A DNA stretch of 64,000 bases from Nitrospirota bacterium (GCA_016194305.1 JACQBW010000007.1:124001-188000); one strand, 5' to 3'; shown: positions 1 through 8,714, counted from the stretch's first letter. Notes: a model not told the origin generated them from the letters alone. Numbers and translations: made by a program.

Positions 1-47
1 CATGCCTGATGGCTTCAAATTCCCCGCACCTATCCCGTTTCCCCTAA

Positions 48-139
48 CGGAGAGAGGGGGATTTGAACCCCCGAAACAGCTTTTGGCCGTTTACACGATT
101 TCCAGTCGTGCTCCTTCAGCCGGACTCGGACATCTCTCC
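48..139 (-). tRNA. tRNA-Ser (anticodon GGA)
   Basis: Read on the minus strand, the acceptor stem GGAGAGA (139-133) pairs exactly with TCTCTCC (55-49), with discriminator G from position 48. The anticodon arm ACGACT-GGA-AATCGT gives anticodon GGA, reading UCC and UCU. A long variable arm, typical of class II serine tRNAs, precedes a clear T arm (GGGGGTTCAAATCCCCC). The CCA end is not encoded. Confidence 0.96.
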
Positions 140-356
140 TATTTGAATTGGGGCCCGTCCGGGTATACTTCGTGAAATCCTCCGATGTCCAAAACCCGCA
201 CTCGCCCAGGCAAAGCCTGCTGCTCGTTTAATCTAATCAAGCTAAACCATGTTGCCCGACAGGTGAATATAACAAAGTGAATTTACCGCGTCAACCTCAA
301 TCGGGCCACGGCAGGGTGTCTTTGTTAATCAGCCTTAACAAGCAAAAATATTCGCG

Positions 357-563
357 TCACGAGACTTCATAGCCCGCTTCAACAACGGCACCTCTGAGTT
401 GCTGAAGATTGACCAAAGCACTGTCGAATTCGATTTTGACGTTTCCCTGATCAAGAACCACCGATACGCTATTTACGCCATGAAGCTTTTCTAGCGCCCC
501 TTTAACCGACTGAACACAATGCTGGCAGGTCATTCCCGTAACATTGAGGTTTATCGTTTCCAT
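357..563 (-). CDS. copZ: Heavy-metal-associated copper chaperone, CopZ type
   Basis: A 68-residue stand-alone HMA domain with the metal motif GMTCQHC near residues 10-16, where the two cysteines bind one Cu(I). Proteins of this size and fold carry copper in the cytoplasm to a P1B-type ATPase. The gene starts 13 bases after the copA stop on the same strand, so the two are almost certainly co-transcribed, which supports copper rather than mercury as substrate. MerP proteins share the motif but carry a signal peptide, and none is visible here. Confidence 0.88.
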   Translation of the reverse strand: METINLNVTGMTCQHCVQSVKGALEKLHGVNSVSVVLDQGNVKIEFDSALVNLQQLRGAVVEAGYEVS

Positions 564-576
564 ATCTTTATTCCTT

Positions 577-2760
577 TCAACCTAATTTAACCCGTTTTAA
601 CAGGAGAGAATTCGACACAACCGAGACGGAGCTCATCGCCATGGCCGCTCCGGCTACCACCGGATTAAGCATTCCGGCAGCAGCCAACGGAATGCCCAGA
701 ATATTGTAAAAGAAAGCGAAAAAGAGATTCTGCCTTATTTTCCCCAGTGTATGACGTGAAAGGTGAATGGCCTGCACCAAACTCGTCAGATCGCTTCGCA
801 TTAATGTAATATCCGCAATTTCAAGGGCCATATCTGCTCCGCTTCCCATTGAAAAGCTAATATCTGCTACCGCAAGGGCTGGCGCGTCATTCATCCCATC
901 TCCAGCCATACCGGTCAGACTACCCTCTTTTTTGAATTTCATGACCTCTTTTTCTTTGTCGTCTGGAGCCATTTCCGATCGAAATTCCTCAATGCCCACC
1001 CGACGGGCCACCGCTGCCGCCGTGGCCTTGTTGTCCCCCGTTAACATAATCACCCGGATGCCCATCTTTTTGAGATCTGAAACAGCCCGTCCGGAAGTGG
1101 GTTTAATCGGATCGGCCACGCCAATAATTCCAGCTAATTTTCCATTCCTTGCGACCCCGATCACGGTTTTCCCTTCCCCCTGAAATCTTGCGACGTCAAT
1201 ACGACTCTTTTCGTCAATGGATATTGCCTCCTCTTCCAGATACCTGGGCGAACCGAGAACAACACGCTGCCCTTCCATCATGCCCGATACCCCTTTGCCG
1301 GGAACCTCCCTAAATTGAGTCAAATTCAAAGGAGAAATGCCCTTTTCCTTCCCTCTTGCTAAAATTGACAGAGCCACGGGATGGTCAGATCCCTGTTCCA
1401 AGGTCACAGCCGTTTCTATCAAAGATTCATCAGTGTAACCATTTAACGCGATTTCGTTGGTGACCACCGGATTTCCGACCGTGAGCGTGCCGGTTTTGTC
1501 CAGAATAAGGACGTTCATCTTCTCGGCTCGTTCAAGTGCCGCGGCATTTCTGACGAGAATGCCCAACTGGGCACCGCGACCGCTCCCCACCATAATCGCC
1601 GTCGGAGTCGCCAGTCCTAAAGCACAGGGACAGGCAATCACCATCACAGCTACCGCATTGATCAATGCGACTGCCAGATTACCTTGCGCCCAATACCAGC
1701 CGATAAAAGTGACCATACTGGTCGCTATGACCACGGGAACAAAAATTCCGGAAATGGTATCGGCCAGCTTTTGAATGGGTGCTTTAGAACCCTGTGCCTG
1801 CTCAACAAGCCTGATAATCCCGGCAAGAGCAGTTTGTGAACCGACGCCGGTCACCTCGGCTTTGAGCATGCCATTGAGATTGGATGTGCCGGCAAAAATC
1901 TTGCTCCCTTTTTCTTTCATAACCGGCATGCTTTCTCCCGTCAACATCGATTCATTAAGATGTGAGTTTCCTTCGACCACCACGCCATCTACCGGGATCG
2001 TTTCACCCGCTTTAACCATAAACTGATCTCCGATCTTAACTGAGCTGATTTCCTTCTCTTCGACTTTGTCATGAAGAACTAGATGGACTGTTTTAGGTTG
2101 GAGATGCAGAAGCTGTTCAATCGCCGCAAAGCTCTTTCCCTTTGCCCGGGATTCAAGGAGCTTTCCCAAGAGAATCAGGGTCACAATGGTGGCACTGGCT
2201 TCGAAATAAAGGTGCTGATGTAAACCAAAGAACGTGACGGACAGACTGAAGAAGTAGGCCATACTAGTCCCCAGAGCAATCAAGACATCCATATTGGCTC
2301 CGCCCCCTCGTAAGGAATGAAAGGCTCCTGTGTAAAATCGTCCTCCTATCCAGAATTGCACCGGCGTCGCGAGGAGAAGTTGAACCCAGGGGGACAATTC
2401 CCAGGTGAGTCCGAATAACATTAAAATCATTTGGAACAGGAGAGGAAGGGTAAAACCCAGAGAAATGACAAAATGAATTAAATTTTTCCGGTAAGTCCTG
2501 TCGTGACGCGCCTTGTCTTCCTCAGTATTAGAAGCCATTACCATTCGTGCGCCGTAACCCGCTTTCTTGATCCGTTCAATCAGGATGTCGGGGGAAACCG
2601 TTCCGGAGGAGGTCCGAACATAAGCTTTTTCCGCAGCGAGATTAACCGCTGCCTGAACACCTTCTATTTTATTCAGGACTTTTTCAATTCGACTGGCACA
2701 GGCGGAACAGGTCATGCCGTCAATTTGAAGTTCAATGTTCTTAACCGCATCATCAGACAA
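577..2760 (-). CDS. copA: Copper-exporting P1B-type ATPase CopA
   Basis: A 727-residue P-type ATPase. In order: one N-terminal HMA domain with GMTCSAC (about residues 15-21), transmembrane helices from about 93, the actuator domain with TGES (about 274-277), the transport motif CPCALG (377-382) that defines Cu(I) exporters, the phosphorylation motif DKTGTLT (Asp 421), the nucleotide-domain SDHP histidine (about 460), and the hinge GDGMNDAP. Length and domain order match bacterial CopA exactly. It is the first gene of a copA-copZ operon. A perfect 19-bp tandem repeat lies 39-76 bases upstream of its start, where a promoter or operator would sit. No copper-sensing regulator gene is adjacent. 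Confidence 0.95.
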   Translation of the reverse strand: MSDDAVKNIELQIDGMTCSACASRIEKVLNKIEGVQAAVNLAAEKAYVRTSSGTVSPDILIERIKKAGYGARMVMASNTEEDKARHDRTYRKNLIHFVISLGFTLPLLFQMILMLFGLTWELSPWVQLLLATPVQFWIGGRFYTGAFHSLRGGGANMDVLIALGTSMAYFFSLSVTFFGLHQHLYFEASATIVTLILLGKLLESRAKGKSFAAIEQLLHLQPKTVHLVLHDKVEEKEISSVKIGDQFMVKAGETIPVDGVVVEGNSHLNESMLTGESMPVMKEKGSKIFAGTSNLNGMLKAEVTGVGSQTALAGIIRLVEQAQGSKAPIQKLADTISGIFVPVVIATSMVTFIGWYWAQGNLAVALINAVAVMVIACPCALGLATPTAIMVGSGRGAQLGILVRNAAALERAEKMNVLILDKTGTLTVGNPVVTNEIALNGYTDESLIETAVTLEQGSDHPVALSILARGKEKGISPLNLTQFREVPGKGVSGMMEGQRVVLGSPRYLEEEAISIDEKSRIDVARFQGEGKTVIGVARNGKLAGIIGVADPIKPTSGRAVSDLKKMGIRVIMLTGDNKATAAAVARRVGIEEFRSEMAPDDKEKEVMKFKKEGSLTGMAGDGMNDAPALAVADISFSMGSGADMALEIADITLMRSDLTSLVQAIHLSRHTLGKIRQNLFFAFFYNILGIPLAAAGMLNPVVAGAAMAMSSVSVVSNSLLLKRVKLG

Positions 2761-2798
2761 TGGGATACCTCATCGATAAGAATGGATCGTGATTGGGC

Positions 2799-2836
2799 TA
2801 TGATTTCAAGGTAACATTATGATTTCAAGGTAACAT
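2799..2836. repeat. Perfect 19-bp tandem repeat upstream of copA
   Basis: Positions 2799-2817 and 2818-2836 are identical (tatgatttcaaggtaacat). On the copA strand each copy carries TTGAAA, a possible -35 element. The repeat may therefore double a promoter or operator for copA-copZ, but no clear -10 box is visible. Confidence 0.75.
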
Positions 2837-2873
2837 AGGAAAGGTGTCTCTTCAAGAAAGAAGGACAGGAATG

Positions 2874-2937
2874 AGGCGCTCAGGTCGGCTTCAAATCCCA
2901 TTTTCGATTAGATTTTTTGACGGAGAGGGTGGGATTT
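2874..2937. repeat. 64-bp direct repeat, distal copy (tRNA-Ser 3'-end remnant)
   Basis: Identical over 64 bases to 3015-3078. Its right end reproduces the 3'-terminal 17 bases of the neighbouring tRNA-Ser(CGA) plus 47 bases of downstream flank. The two copies are separated by 77 G+C-rich bases. Confidence 0.85.
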
Positions 2938-3014
2938 TTGCTCCCTCGTCGCTCCGCGCCTCTTCCGCAACCGGCCGCCTTCGCTGACGCTCGTATGACT
3001 CGCTTTTCCTGGGC

Positions 3015-3078
3015 AGGCGCTCAGGTCGGCTTCAAATCCCATTTTCGATTAGATTTTTTGACGGAGAGGGTGGGATTT
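3015..3078. repeat. 64-bp direct repeat, proximal copy overlapping tRNA-Ser(CGA)
   Basis: Second copy of the repeat at 2874-2937, offset by exactly 141 bases. Bases 3062-3078 of this copy are the real 3' end of tRNA-Ser(CGA). Confidence 0.85.
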
Positions 3079-3150
3079 GAACCCACGCAGGCCTTACGAC
3101 CTGAACTGATTTCGAGTCAGTCGCCTTCAACCGGACTCGGCCACCTCTCC
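3062..3150 (-). tRNA. tRNA-Ser (anticodon CGA)
   Basis: On the minus strand the acceptor GGAGAGG (3150-3144) pairs with CCTCTCC (3069-3063), with discriminator G. The anticodon stem-loop CTGACT-CGA-AATCAG gives CGA, reading UCG. A long variable arm and T arm are present. The CCA is not encoded. Its 3' end is duplicated at 2874-2937. Confidence 0.96.
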
Positions 3151-3198
3151 CAAAAGACTTTCGTGAATTGACAAAATCCTCTCCTTTCGGGCGAGGAT

Positions 3199-3687
3199 TT
3201 AAGAATGGACTGGATTCTCTTTTTTTGATTCTCTCAAATTCGAAAAAAATTGTTTTAATATTTCCGAGCATTCTATTTCCAAACAACCAGACACCACTTC
3301 GATGCGGTGATTGAATCTCTTGTCATCTGGTATATTTATCAGCGACCCGCATGCTCCGGCCTTAAGGTCAAAACAGCCAAATACCAGGCGAGAGATTCTT
3401 GCCTGGATCAGCGCACCGGCGCACATGGGACAGGGTTCTAGCGTCACGTATAGTGTGGCGTCGGTTAGGCGCCAACGGTCTAAATATCGACTCGCCTCCC
3501 TGATGGCGAGGATTTCTGCATGGGCTGTTGAATCTCTCCCTGATTCTCTTAAATTATGACTTCTCGAAAGAATAGTTCGCCGGTCCTGGACCAGGAGAGC
3601 ACCTACCGGGACTTCTCCTTTTTTAAATGCCAATCTGGCTTCGTCCATAGCCATTTGCATATAGATTTCATCGACTCGCGTGATCAT
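3199..3687 (-). CDS. tadA: tRNA-specific adenosine-34 deaminase TadA
   Basis: Deaminates A34 to inosine in tRNA-Arg(ACG), a tRNA that is itself encoded in this window. The 162-residue protein has the cytidine/deoxycytidylate deaminase zinc site: HAE (His 56, Glu 58) and PCPMC (Cys 86, Cys 89). I chose the ATG at 3685-3687 because a GGGAGA ribosome site precedes it and the protein then begins like other TadA enzymes (DExxMxxAxxEA). The open frame continues upstream to 3813, but that would overlap the divergent PilZ gene. Confidence 0.93.
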   Translation of the reverse strand: MITRVDEIYMQMAMDEARLAFKKGEVPVGALLVQDRRTILSRSHNLRESGRDSTAHAEILAIREASRYLDRWRLTDATLYVTLEPCPMCAGALIQARISRLVFGCFDLKAGACGSLINIPDDKRFNHRIEVVSGCLEIECSEILKQFFSNLRESKKENPVHS

Positions 3688-3804
3688 TTTTCTCCCGGGC
3701 AGGGTGGATAGTAACGGAGTTTTCCCATCCTTGTCAATCCATTTAGTACCGATTTGAAGACCAAAGCGCTTTGACATTTGGGAAATCTTGGATACATTTA
3801 ACAT

Positions 3805-4149
3805 ATGGAACATAACAGAAAATATCCAAGAACCGAAATAGCTTTAAAAGTTGATTTTCGTATCTTGGGACAAAACATGAAAAGAGAACAGACCTTTACC
3901 AAGATATTGGGCGGGGGCGGACTGATGATGACGACACCGTCCCACCTCCCTGCCGGAACAAAGGTCGAAATGAATATCTATCATGATTCGTTTGTCATTC
4001 CGTTTGAAGCTGAAGTGGTCTGGATAGATCCGGCTGAAAAATCGGAAGCACCCGAATATAAATGCGGATTTCAGTATTTGACCGGGTCAAAAAGCGGACT
4101 CATGCATCTCCAGTATCTTGTACAGGCCAGATTGCAAACCACCCAATAG
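3805..4149 (+). CDS. PilZ-domain protein (probable c-di-GMP receptor)
   Basis: A 114-residue single-domain protein. The N-terminal RKYPR fits the RxxxR half of the PilZ c-di-GMP motif. The second half, normally D/NxSxxG, is degenerate (GGGGLMM, around residues 37-43), so binding strength is uncertain. The beta-rich remainder (PAGTKVEMNI, EAEVVW) is typical of PilZ. It lies just upstream of motA-motB on the same strand with a gap of about 230 bases, so a role in tuning stator activity is a reasonable inference. Confidence 0.8.
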   Translation: MEHNRKYPRTEIALKVDFRILGQNMKREQTFTKILGGGGLMMTTPSHLPAGTKVEMNIYHDSFVIPFEAEVVWIDPAEKSEAPEYKCGFQYLTGSKSGLMHLQYLVQARLQTTQ

Positions 4150-4380
4150 ATTTTCCGATTACTTCCTTTCCACTTTCCTTCTCCTAATTTGGCAGGAATT
4201 TTTTGCCGATCGCTGGGGTAATATGGAAAATTCTACCTCCTGAAATTGACTTCGACCTTCGATGACCTCGTATTTTTGCCCCTTGCAAAGCCAATAATCA
4301 AAAGATATTTGCTGCAATAAGTCCTGGCACGTAATTTGCTTATGCCTTATGGCGTAATCATTTACCTACCTGGAGGAAAA

Positions 4381-5169
4381 ATGAACGTATTCCTGATCAT
4401 GGCATTTTTGGCGGCATTTTCACTTTTTTCTTCAACCATATTCCGGAACATTGGTTTCGATCTGATAATCAACTCTGACGCACTCATGATCGTAGGAGGC
4501 GGCACGGTGGTTGCCGTATTCCTTGGGTTTCCGATTAAAAGGTTGAGAAAAACAGTCAATGACCTGTTGGATGCCTTTCGGACCCCGCGCAGCGGAGACG
4601 AAACGGCTAAGGATATTCTGGATATCACCCGGATCTACCGAAAAGGGGATATTCGAAGAATGGAAAAGAAAATCAAGAGCTTGAAAGATGATTTCTTGAA
4701 AATGGGAGTCAGCCTGTTGATTAATAACAAATCCTCCGAAGAGATCCGGTCAATCCTGGAACGAGGAGTGGCGGCCCGAATGATGGATTTTAATTTCAGT
4801 CAAAATGTGCTAAAGACGATTTCTCGTCTGACTCCGTCGTTTGGATTGGCTGGCACAGTCATCAGCCTGATCAAAATGTTTCAAAATATGGAATCACTCG
4901 AAGCCATCGCCCCTCATATGGCCGTCGCCATGATGTCCACCTTTTACGGAGTGATTCTGGCTAATCTATTTATGCTTCCGCTATGCGCCAAGCTGGAAGA
5001 ACACGCTCTCCAGTCGGAAGCCCGAATGCTGAGTATTATTGAAGGAATAGAGGGGATCAATAACAACGATCATTTGATCAATATAGAAGACCGGATAAAT
5101 GGCTATAAACCAACCTGGGAAATAACTCCGGGTTTGATGAAAGAACCGGCCATCGTTTCGGAAATTTAA
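4381..5169 (+). CDS. motA: Flagellar motor stator subunit A (MotA/PomA family)
   Basis: A 262-residue membrane protein with the MotA layout: two N-terminal helices (about 1-22 and 32-54), a large charged cytoplasmic loop, and two C-terminal helices containing the MotA/TolQ/ExbB signature (GLAGTVISLIKMFQNM and MAVAMMSTFYGVILAN). It would form the ion channel of the stator with MotB. I chose the ATG at 4381 because a strong GGAGG lies six bases upstream; the frame is open back to 4336. motB follows after 49 bases. Confidence 0.9.
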   Translation: MNVFLIMAFLAAFSLFSSTIFRNIGFDLIINSDALMIVGGGTVVAVFLGFPIKRLRKTVNDLLDAFRTPRSGDETAKDILDITRIYRKGDIRRMEKKIKSLKDDFLKMGVSLLINNKSSEEIRSILERGVAARMMDFNFSQNVLKTISRLTPSFGLAGTVISLIKMFQNMESLEAIAPHMAVAMMSTFYGVILANLFMLPLCAKLEEHALQSEARMLSIIEGIEGINNNDHLINIEDRINGYKPTWEITPGLMKEPAIVSEI

Positions 5170-5218
5170 GAAAGGCAGGGAGGAATCTAAATCGATTCTT
5201 CCTCCAATACGATTCGAT

Positions 5219-5935
5219 ATGAATATTCCCGATAAAAAGACCGATTCGACCTCCGTGATCTTCCGGAACGATCCGATAAAAGCCCTGAGAGAAAAATCCA
5301 GGTCCACACTCGATCTGGATAGCAATTGGTTGATTACCCTAAGCGATGTCTTGTCCCTACTGCTGGTCTTTTTTGTCATGTTTATGGTCACCGCAAAAAC
5401 CGCCGCAAAATCACAGACTCCTCCTCTCGATACAGGCAAAGATGCGATTTCCTCCGAAAAAAAGTCGGCTTCTTTATCTGAAAACGAAACGATATTAACC
5501 GATGTAAACGCTGAAATAAAAAATCTTAACCTGGAAAACGAAGTCTCCGTTCATCGTACTTCTAAGGCCATTGTCATTACCTTGAAAGAAAAGGTCACTT
5601 TCAAGCCGGGCGAAGCGGAAGTGTTAAGTGCCTCGGAACCGATACTGGATCATATCGCACAATTGATTCAAAGATACCCTTCATTTCTTGTTGAAATCGA
5701 AGGCCACACCGATAATATGCCGATCAAAACAGCTGTCTACCCTTCTAACTGGGAACTCTCGGTCGCCCGTTCGACGGGCGTACTGAAATATTTTATTGGC
5801 CGGCATGGTATCTCCCCGTCTCGTCTCTCGATCAAAGGAAGCGCCGATCAAAAACCGGTTGCATCCAATGATACCCCTGAAGATCGCGCTCAAAACCGGC
5901 GTGTTGAAATCAAACTCAAAGAGAACGACTCTTAA
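5219..5935 (+). CDS. motB: Flagellar motor stator subunit B (MotB family, OmpA-like domain)
   Basis: A 238-residue stator partner of MotA. A short cytoplasmic N-terminus leads to one transmembrane helix (about 37-59) that starts WLITLSDVLSLLL. Asp 43 sits where the ion-carrying aspartate of MotB lies. After a linker, an OmpA-type peptidoglycan-binding domain spans about 120-235 (VEIEGHTDNMP, NRRVEIKL). H+ versus Na+ specificity cannot be read from the sequence. No other flagellar genes are in the window. Confidence 0.9.
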   Translation: MNIPDKKTDSTSVIFRNDPIKALREKSRSTLDLDSNWLITLSDVLSLLLVFFVMFMVTAKTAAKSQTPPLDTGKDAISSEKKSASLSENETILTDVNAEIKNLNLENEVSVHRTSKAIVITLKEKVTFKPGEAEVLSASEPILDHIAQLIQRYPSFLVEIEGHTDNMPIKTAVYPSNWELSVARSTGVLKYFIGRHGISPSRLSIKGSADQKPVASNDTPEDRAQNRRVEIKLKENDS

Positions 5936-6060
5936 AGCAGAACCTCAAACAATCCTTCCAGACAATACGTCTCGTAAAATCATTGGCAGATGAGAGCCAG
6001 GAGTGGTAGGATCTTTCCGACCCTGAATTATTTCTCAAACCTTATCAGTCTAAGCTCTCC

Positions 6061-7287
6061 ATGCCATCTGATCCTGCATTCACCGACACCCCAACGGCGC
6101 CATGTTTTGACGTGATTATCCTTGGCGGAGGTGCCGCAGGACTCATGTGCGCGCTTACGGCTGGACAAAGAGGACGAAGCGTCCTTGTCCTGGAAAGGTC
6201 AGAACGTGTCGGAAAAAAGATTCTGATCTCGGGAGGAGGCCGTTGTAATTTTACCAATCTACAAATCGAGCCGGAAAATTATCTTTCCGCTAATCCACAT
6301 TTTTGCAAATCCGCATTGAGTCGATTTGGACCGCGTGACTTTATCAGCCTGGTTGAAAAATATGGAATCTCTTACCATGAAAAAACCCGGGGACAACTTT
6401 TCTGCGACGGGAAGTCGTCTCAGATTCTCAACTTGCTGCTTGAAGAATGCCGGATCGGAGGCGTACAGATTCGGGAGAACTGCGTAATAAAAAATATCGA
6501 ACGCCGGGATCCCGGCCAGGAAGACTCATTTACCGTTATCACATCCAGAGAGAATTACAGTTCCAAATCTTTGGTCATCGCCACCGGCGGATTATCGCTT
6601 CCGAAAATTGGAGCCACTGATTTTGGGTTTCAGATTGCAAAACAGTTTGGGCTTGAGGTCCGCCCTTGCCGTCCGGGACTCGTTTCCTTGATCCTGAATC
6701 AAAAAGATTTGCACGAAACAAAAGGGTTGGCCGGAACTTCAATGGACGCCCGGGTCTCCTGCAATGGAAGGGTATTCCAGGAACCCGTCCTATTCACCCA
6801 TACGGGGTTGAGTGGACCTGCGATTCTGCAAATTTCGAATTACTGGAAGCCTGGCGATGCAGTGATCTTCAACCTTCTGCCCGATTTCGATCTGGAAGAT
6901 GCCATTTTGAAGTGGCAAATAGAACGACCCAAGGCAGAACTCAAAAATCTCATGAGCGAGCACCTGACCAAACGCCTGGCCGAACAATGGCTTGCTCTCG
7001 CGTTCGAAAATCGGCCGGTCAATCAATATCATCAGAAAGAGATCGCCCTGATCGCCGAGCGATTTCATCACTGGCAAGTCATTCCTTCGGGAACGAGCGG
7101 CTATTCCATTTCCGAAGTCACAGTTGGAGGTGTGGATACTGACGAACTCTCATCCAAGACCTTGGAAACCAAAAAGGTAAAAGGGCTCTACTTCATTGGA
7201 GAAGTGCTGGATGTCACCGGGTGGTTGGGCGGTTATAATTTCCAGTGGGCCTGGTCTTCAGGAAAAGCTGCCGGTCTCTTTGTTTGA
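6061..7287 (+). CDS. FAD-dependent oxidoreductase, HI0933/YhiN (BaiN-like) family
   Basis: A 408-residue flavoprotein. The N-terminal dinucleotide-binding motif is GGGAAGLMCALTAG (about 21-34), followed by the family hallmark VGKKILISGGGRCNFTN (about 48-64). The C-terminus carries the second hallmark, GEVLDVTGWLGGYNFQWAWSSG, which closes the FAD site. The family is widespread and its physiological substrate is generally unknown; the bile-acid role of BaiN should not be transferred. It stands alone between motB and a small membrane protein. Confidence 0.9.
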   Translation: MPSDPAFTDTPTAPCFDVIILGGGAAGLMCALTAGQRGRSVLVLERSERVGKKILISGGGRCNFTNLQIEPENYLSANPHFCKSALSRFGPRDFISLVEKYGISYHEKTRGQLFCDGKSSQILNLLLEECRIGGVQIRENCVIKNIERRDPGQEDSFTVITSRENYSSKSLVIATGGLSLPKIGATDFGFQIAKQFGLEVRPCRPGLVSLILNQKDLHETKGLAGTSMDARVSCNGRVFQEPVLFTHTGLSGPAILQISNYWKPGDAVIFNLLPDFDLEDAILKWQIERPKAELKNLMSEHLTKRLAEQWLALAFENRPVNQYHQKEIALIAERFHHWQVIPSGTSGYSISEVTVGGVDTDELSSKTLETKKVKGLYFIGEVLDVTGWLGGYNFQWAWSSGKAAGLFV

Positions 7288-7407
7288 AATGGTCCGCCGC
7301 GAGAAATAATTCTCTTCTTTCCTCTCTCTGTTTTGTGTAATATCTCCCCAGATTATCTTTTGATGATGTTATTCATAGAGAGAGGATCTTTTGGGAGCGA
7401 TACAAAT

Positions 7408-7695
7408 ATGGTGATATTGTTAATCAGGCTATTCACCCTCCTGCGCCTTGTCCTAACGGGTCTGGTGTTGACTCTCAGCGGAGTTGGATTAGCCGTGTTT
7501 CTGACTTATTATGGAATAAGTAGGGGCATTGTGAATAAGAAACTTCGCATTTTTCGACTCATGAGTATCGAAGTCACCGGAAAGGAAGCAGAACGATACG
7601 GATGGTTCTATGTTGTCACAGGAATGATCGTCTTGGCAATTTCCATTCGAATCATCACAACCCACTATAACTGGATCCTTCGTCTCTTCCGCTGA
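7408..7695 (+). CDS. Small membrane protein of unknown function
   Basis: A 95-residue protein with two predicted membrane segments (about residues 2-31 and 65-85) joined by a basic, hydrophilic loop (KKLRIFRL, GKEAERYG). I placed the start at the ATG at 7408, preceded by GGGAG ten bases upstream and directly followed by the first hydrophobic segment. ATGs at 7363 and 7366 and an upstream start at 7333 are alternatives. It is the last gene before the tRNA-Arg remnant that marks the left edge of the proposed island. No family recognised. Confidence 0.6.
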   Translation: MVILLIRLFTLLRLVLTGLVLTLSGVGLAVFLTYYGISRGIVNKKLRIFRLMSIEVTGKEAERYGWFYVVTGMIVLAISIRIITTHYNWILRLFR

Positions 7696-7713
7696 GGCGA
7701 AATATGAAAAGAG

Positions 7714-7754
7714 TGCGCTCGCAGGAAGTCGAACTCCCGATCCTCAGATTCGTA
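7714..7754 (-). pseudogene. tRNA-Arg 3'-half remnant (attachment-site-like), copy A
   Basis: Matches the 3' half of the intact tRNA-Arg(ACG) at 26277-26317, from discriminator to anticodon, with a few substitutions. Homology to copy B at 11193 continues for about 50 bases beyond the tRNA part (to about 7804), so the pair is a longer repeat of roughly 90 bases. Confidence 0.8.
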
Positions 7755-7836
7755 AGGGCTAACGATTAAAAAACGTAACGCTTGGATTGAGGGCTGGATT
7801 CCCCAGCATGCCTTGTTCTTGTTCCATTACATGCTC

Positions 7837-7989
7837 TTAATAGATTTTTACCTCTTGAATTTCGCCATTGATAATTCCATCTAGAATCGCTTTCTCAGCT
7901 TCCTCTCTTGTTTTGTAACCCACATTTTTTCCATATTTACTAAATAATTTCTTACTATCTTTTAACCAAATAATATATACGATCTCCAT
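7837..7989 (-). CDS. Small hypothetical protein (50 residues)
   Basis: A short frame starting at the ATG at 7987-7989, four bases after a perfect AGGAG site, and ending at TAA 7837-7839. The protein begins MEIVYIIWLKDSKK and ends GEIQEVKIY, with a charged middle (KTREEAEKAI) that would form a helix. The ideal ribosome site and sensible composition argue that it is real. No family recognised. It lies just inside the left edge of the proposed island. Confidence 0.65.
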   Translation of the reverse strand: MEIVYIIWLKDSKKLFSKYGKNVGYKTREEAEKAILDGIINGEIQEVKIY

Positions 7990-8057
7990 TTTTCTCCTTT
8001 GTCACAATTTAGCTGGATTCGCTCGATTCACAAAGGCCTCAATAAGGGTCATCATAT

Positions 8058-8447
8058 TTATTGCCCTGGGCTAATCATGTCTGAATGCTTATCCTTGGAT
8101 ATTCCCCTTGCTTTCATTTTCATGATTGCACTAATTAAGTTTGCTGACGCGACAGCGAAACCACTTTGTGTTCCCAGTGCCGTCTCCCCCAACACTTCTT
8201 TACCGCTTTGGGCTTTGTCAACTATAATAACAGCCTCTAAATGGAACTTGGCATGTTCAGACACTAAATTTGAATATTCGGGAAAACTCCTCCACTTTGC
8301 ACCCTCTCCGTCCAACCATTGACTTAGCGGACACTCGCTTTCAAGCTGAGTCTCTTGAGATTTTAAAGAACCATCTGGATTGCCCAAATAATTTATTAAT
8401 TTCATTTTCCAAAGGACATGTGCATTGACTGCTTCATCAAAATCCAA
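8058..8447 (-). CDS. Stand-alone chemoreceptor zinc-binding (CZB) domain protein
   Basis: A 129-residue protein made only of a CZB domain: AVNAHVLWKMKL (His 9) near the start, ECPLSQWLDGEG in the middle (the Cys of CxxxxW), and EHAKFH toward the C-terminus, giving the three-His/one-Cys zinc site. CZB domains usually sit at the end of chemoreceptors or diguanylate cyclases such as DgcZ and sense zinc or oxidants. Here no signalling domain is attached. It could act in trans on the GGDEF-EAL protein of the same island, but that is speculation. Confidence 0.82.
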   Translation of the reverse strand: MDFDEAVNAHVLWKMKLINYLGNPDGSLKSQETQLESECPLSQWLDGEGAKWRSFPEYSNLVSEHAKFHLEAVIIVDKAQSGKEVLGETALGTQSGFAVASANLISAIMKMKARGISKDKHSDMISPGQ

Positions 8448-8714
8448 TTTGACCTCCTTGTTTGATAAGGATTTTCAGAAAATAGATAAAGTGTATTAAA
8501 ATTAGCCATTCACATTTAAATGCTTTTCTGACATTTTAAATTCCTCAATAGGTAATTATCTTAGATTTATTAGGACACATTTTGGAAAATGACGATATAG
8601 GCTTTTTGCTGAATTTGGCCTAGGAAATTTCTGATTTTTAAATTGGGGGGACTTTTACACGTTATTTTTGGGAAACCAATATTACTACGAGGAGAAGATG
8701 GAATATGTGACTGC

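Noticed and set aside
767-2026. Several plus-strand frames opposite copA
   Set aside because: They are antisense shadows of a strongly supported CopA gene and encode low-complexity products.
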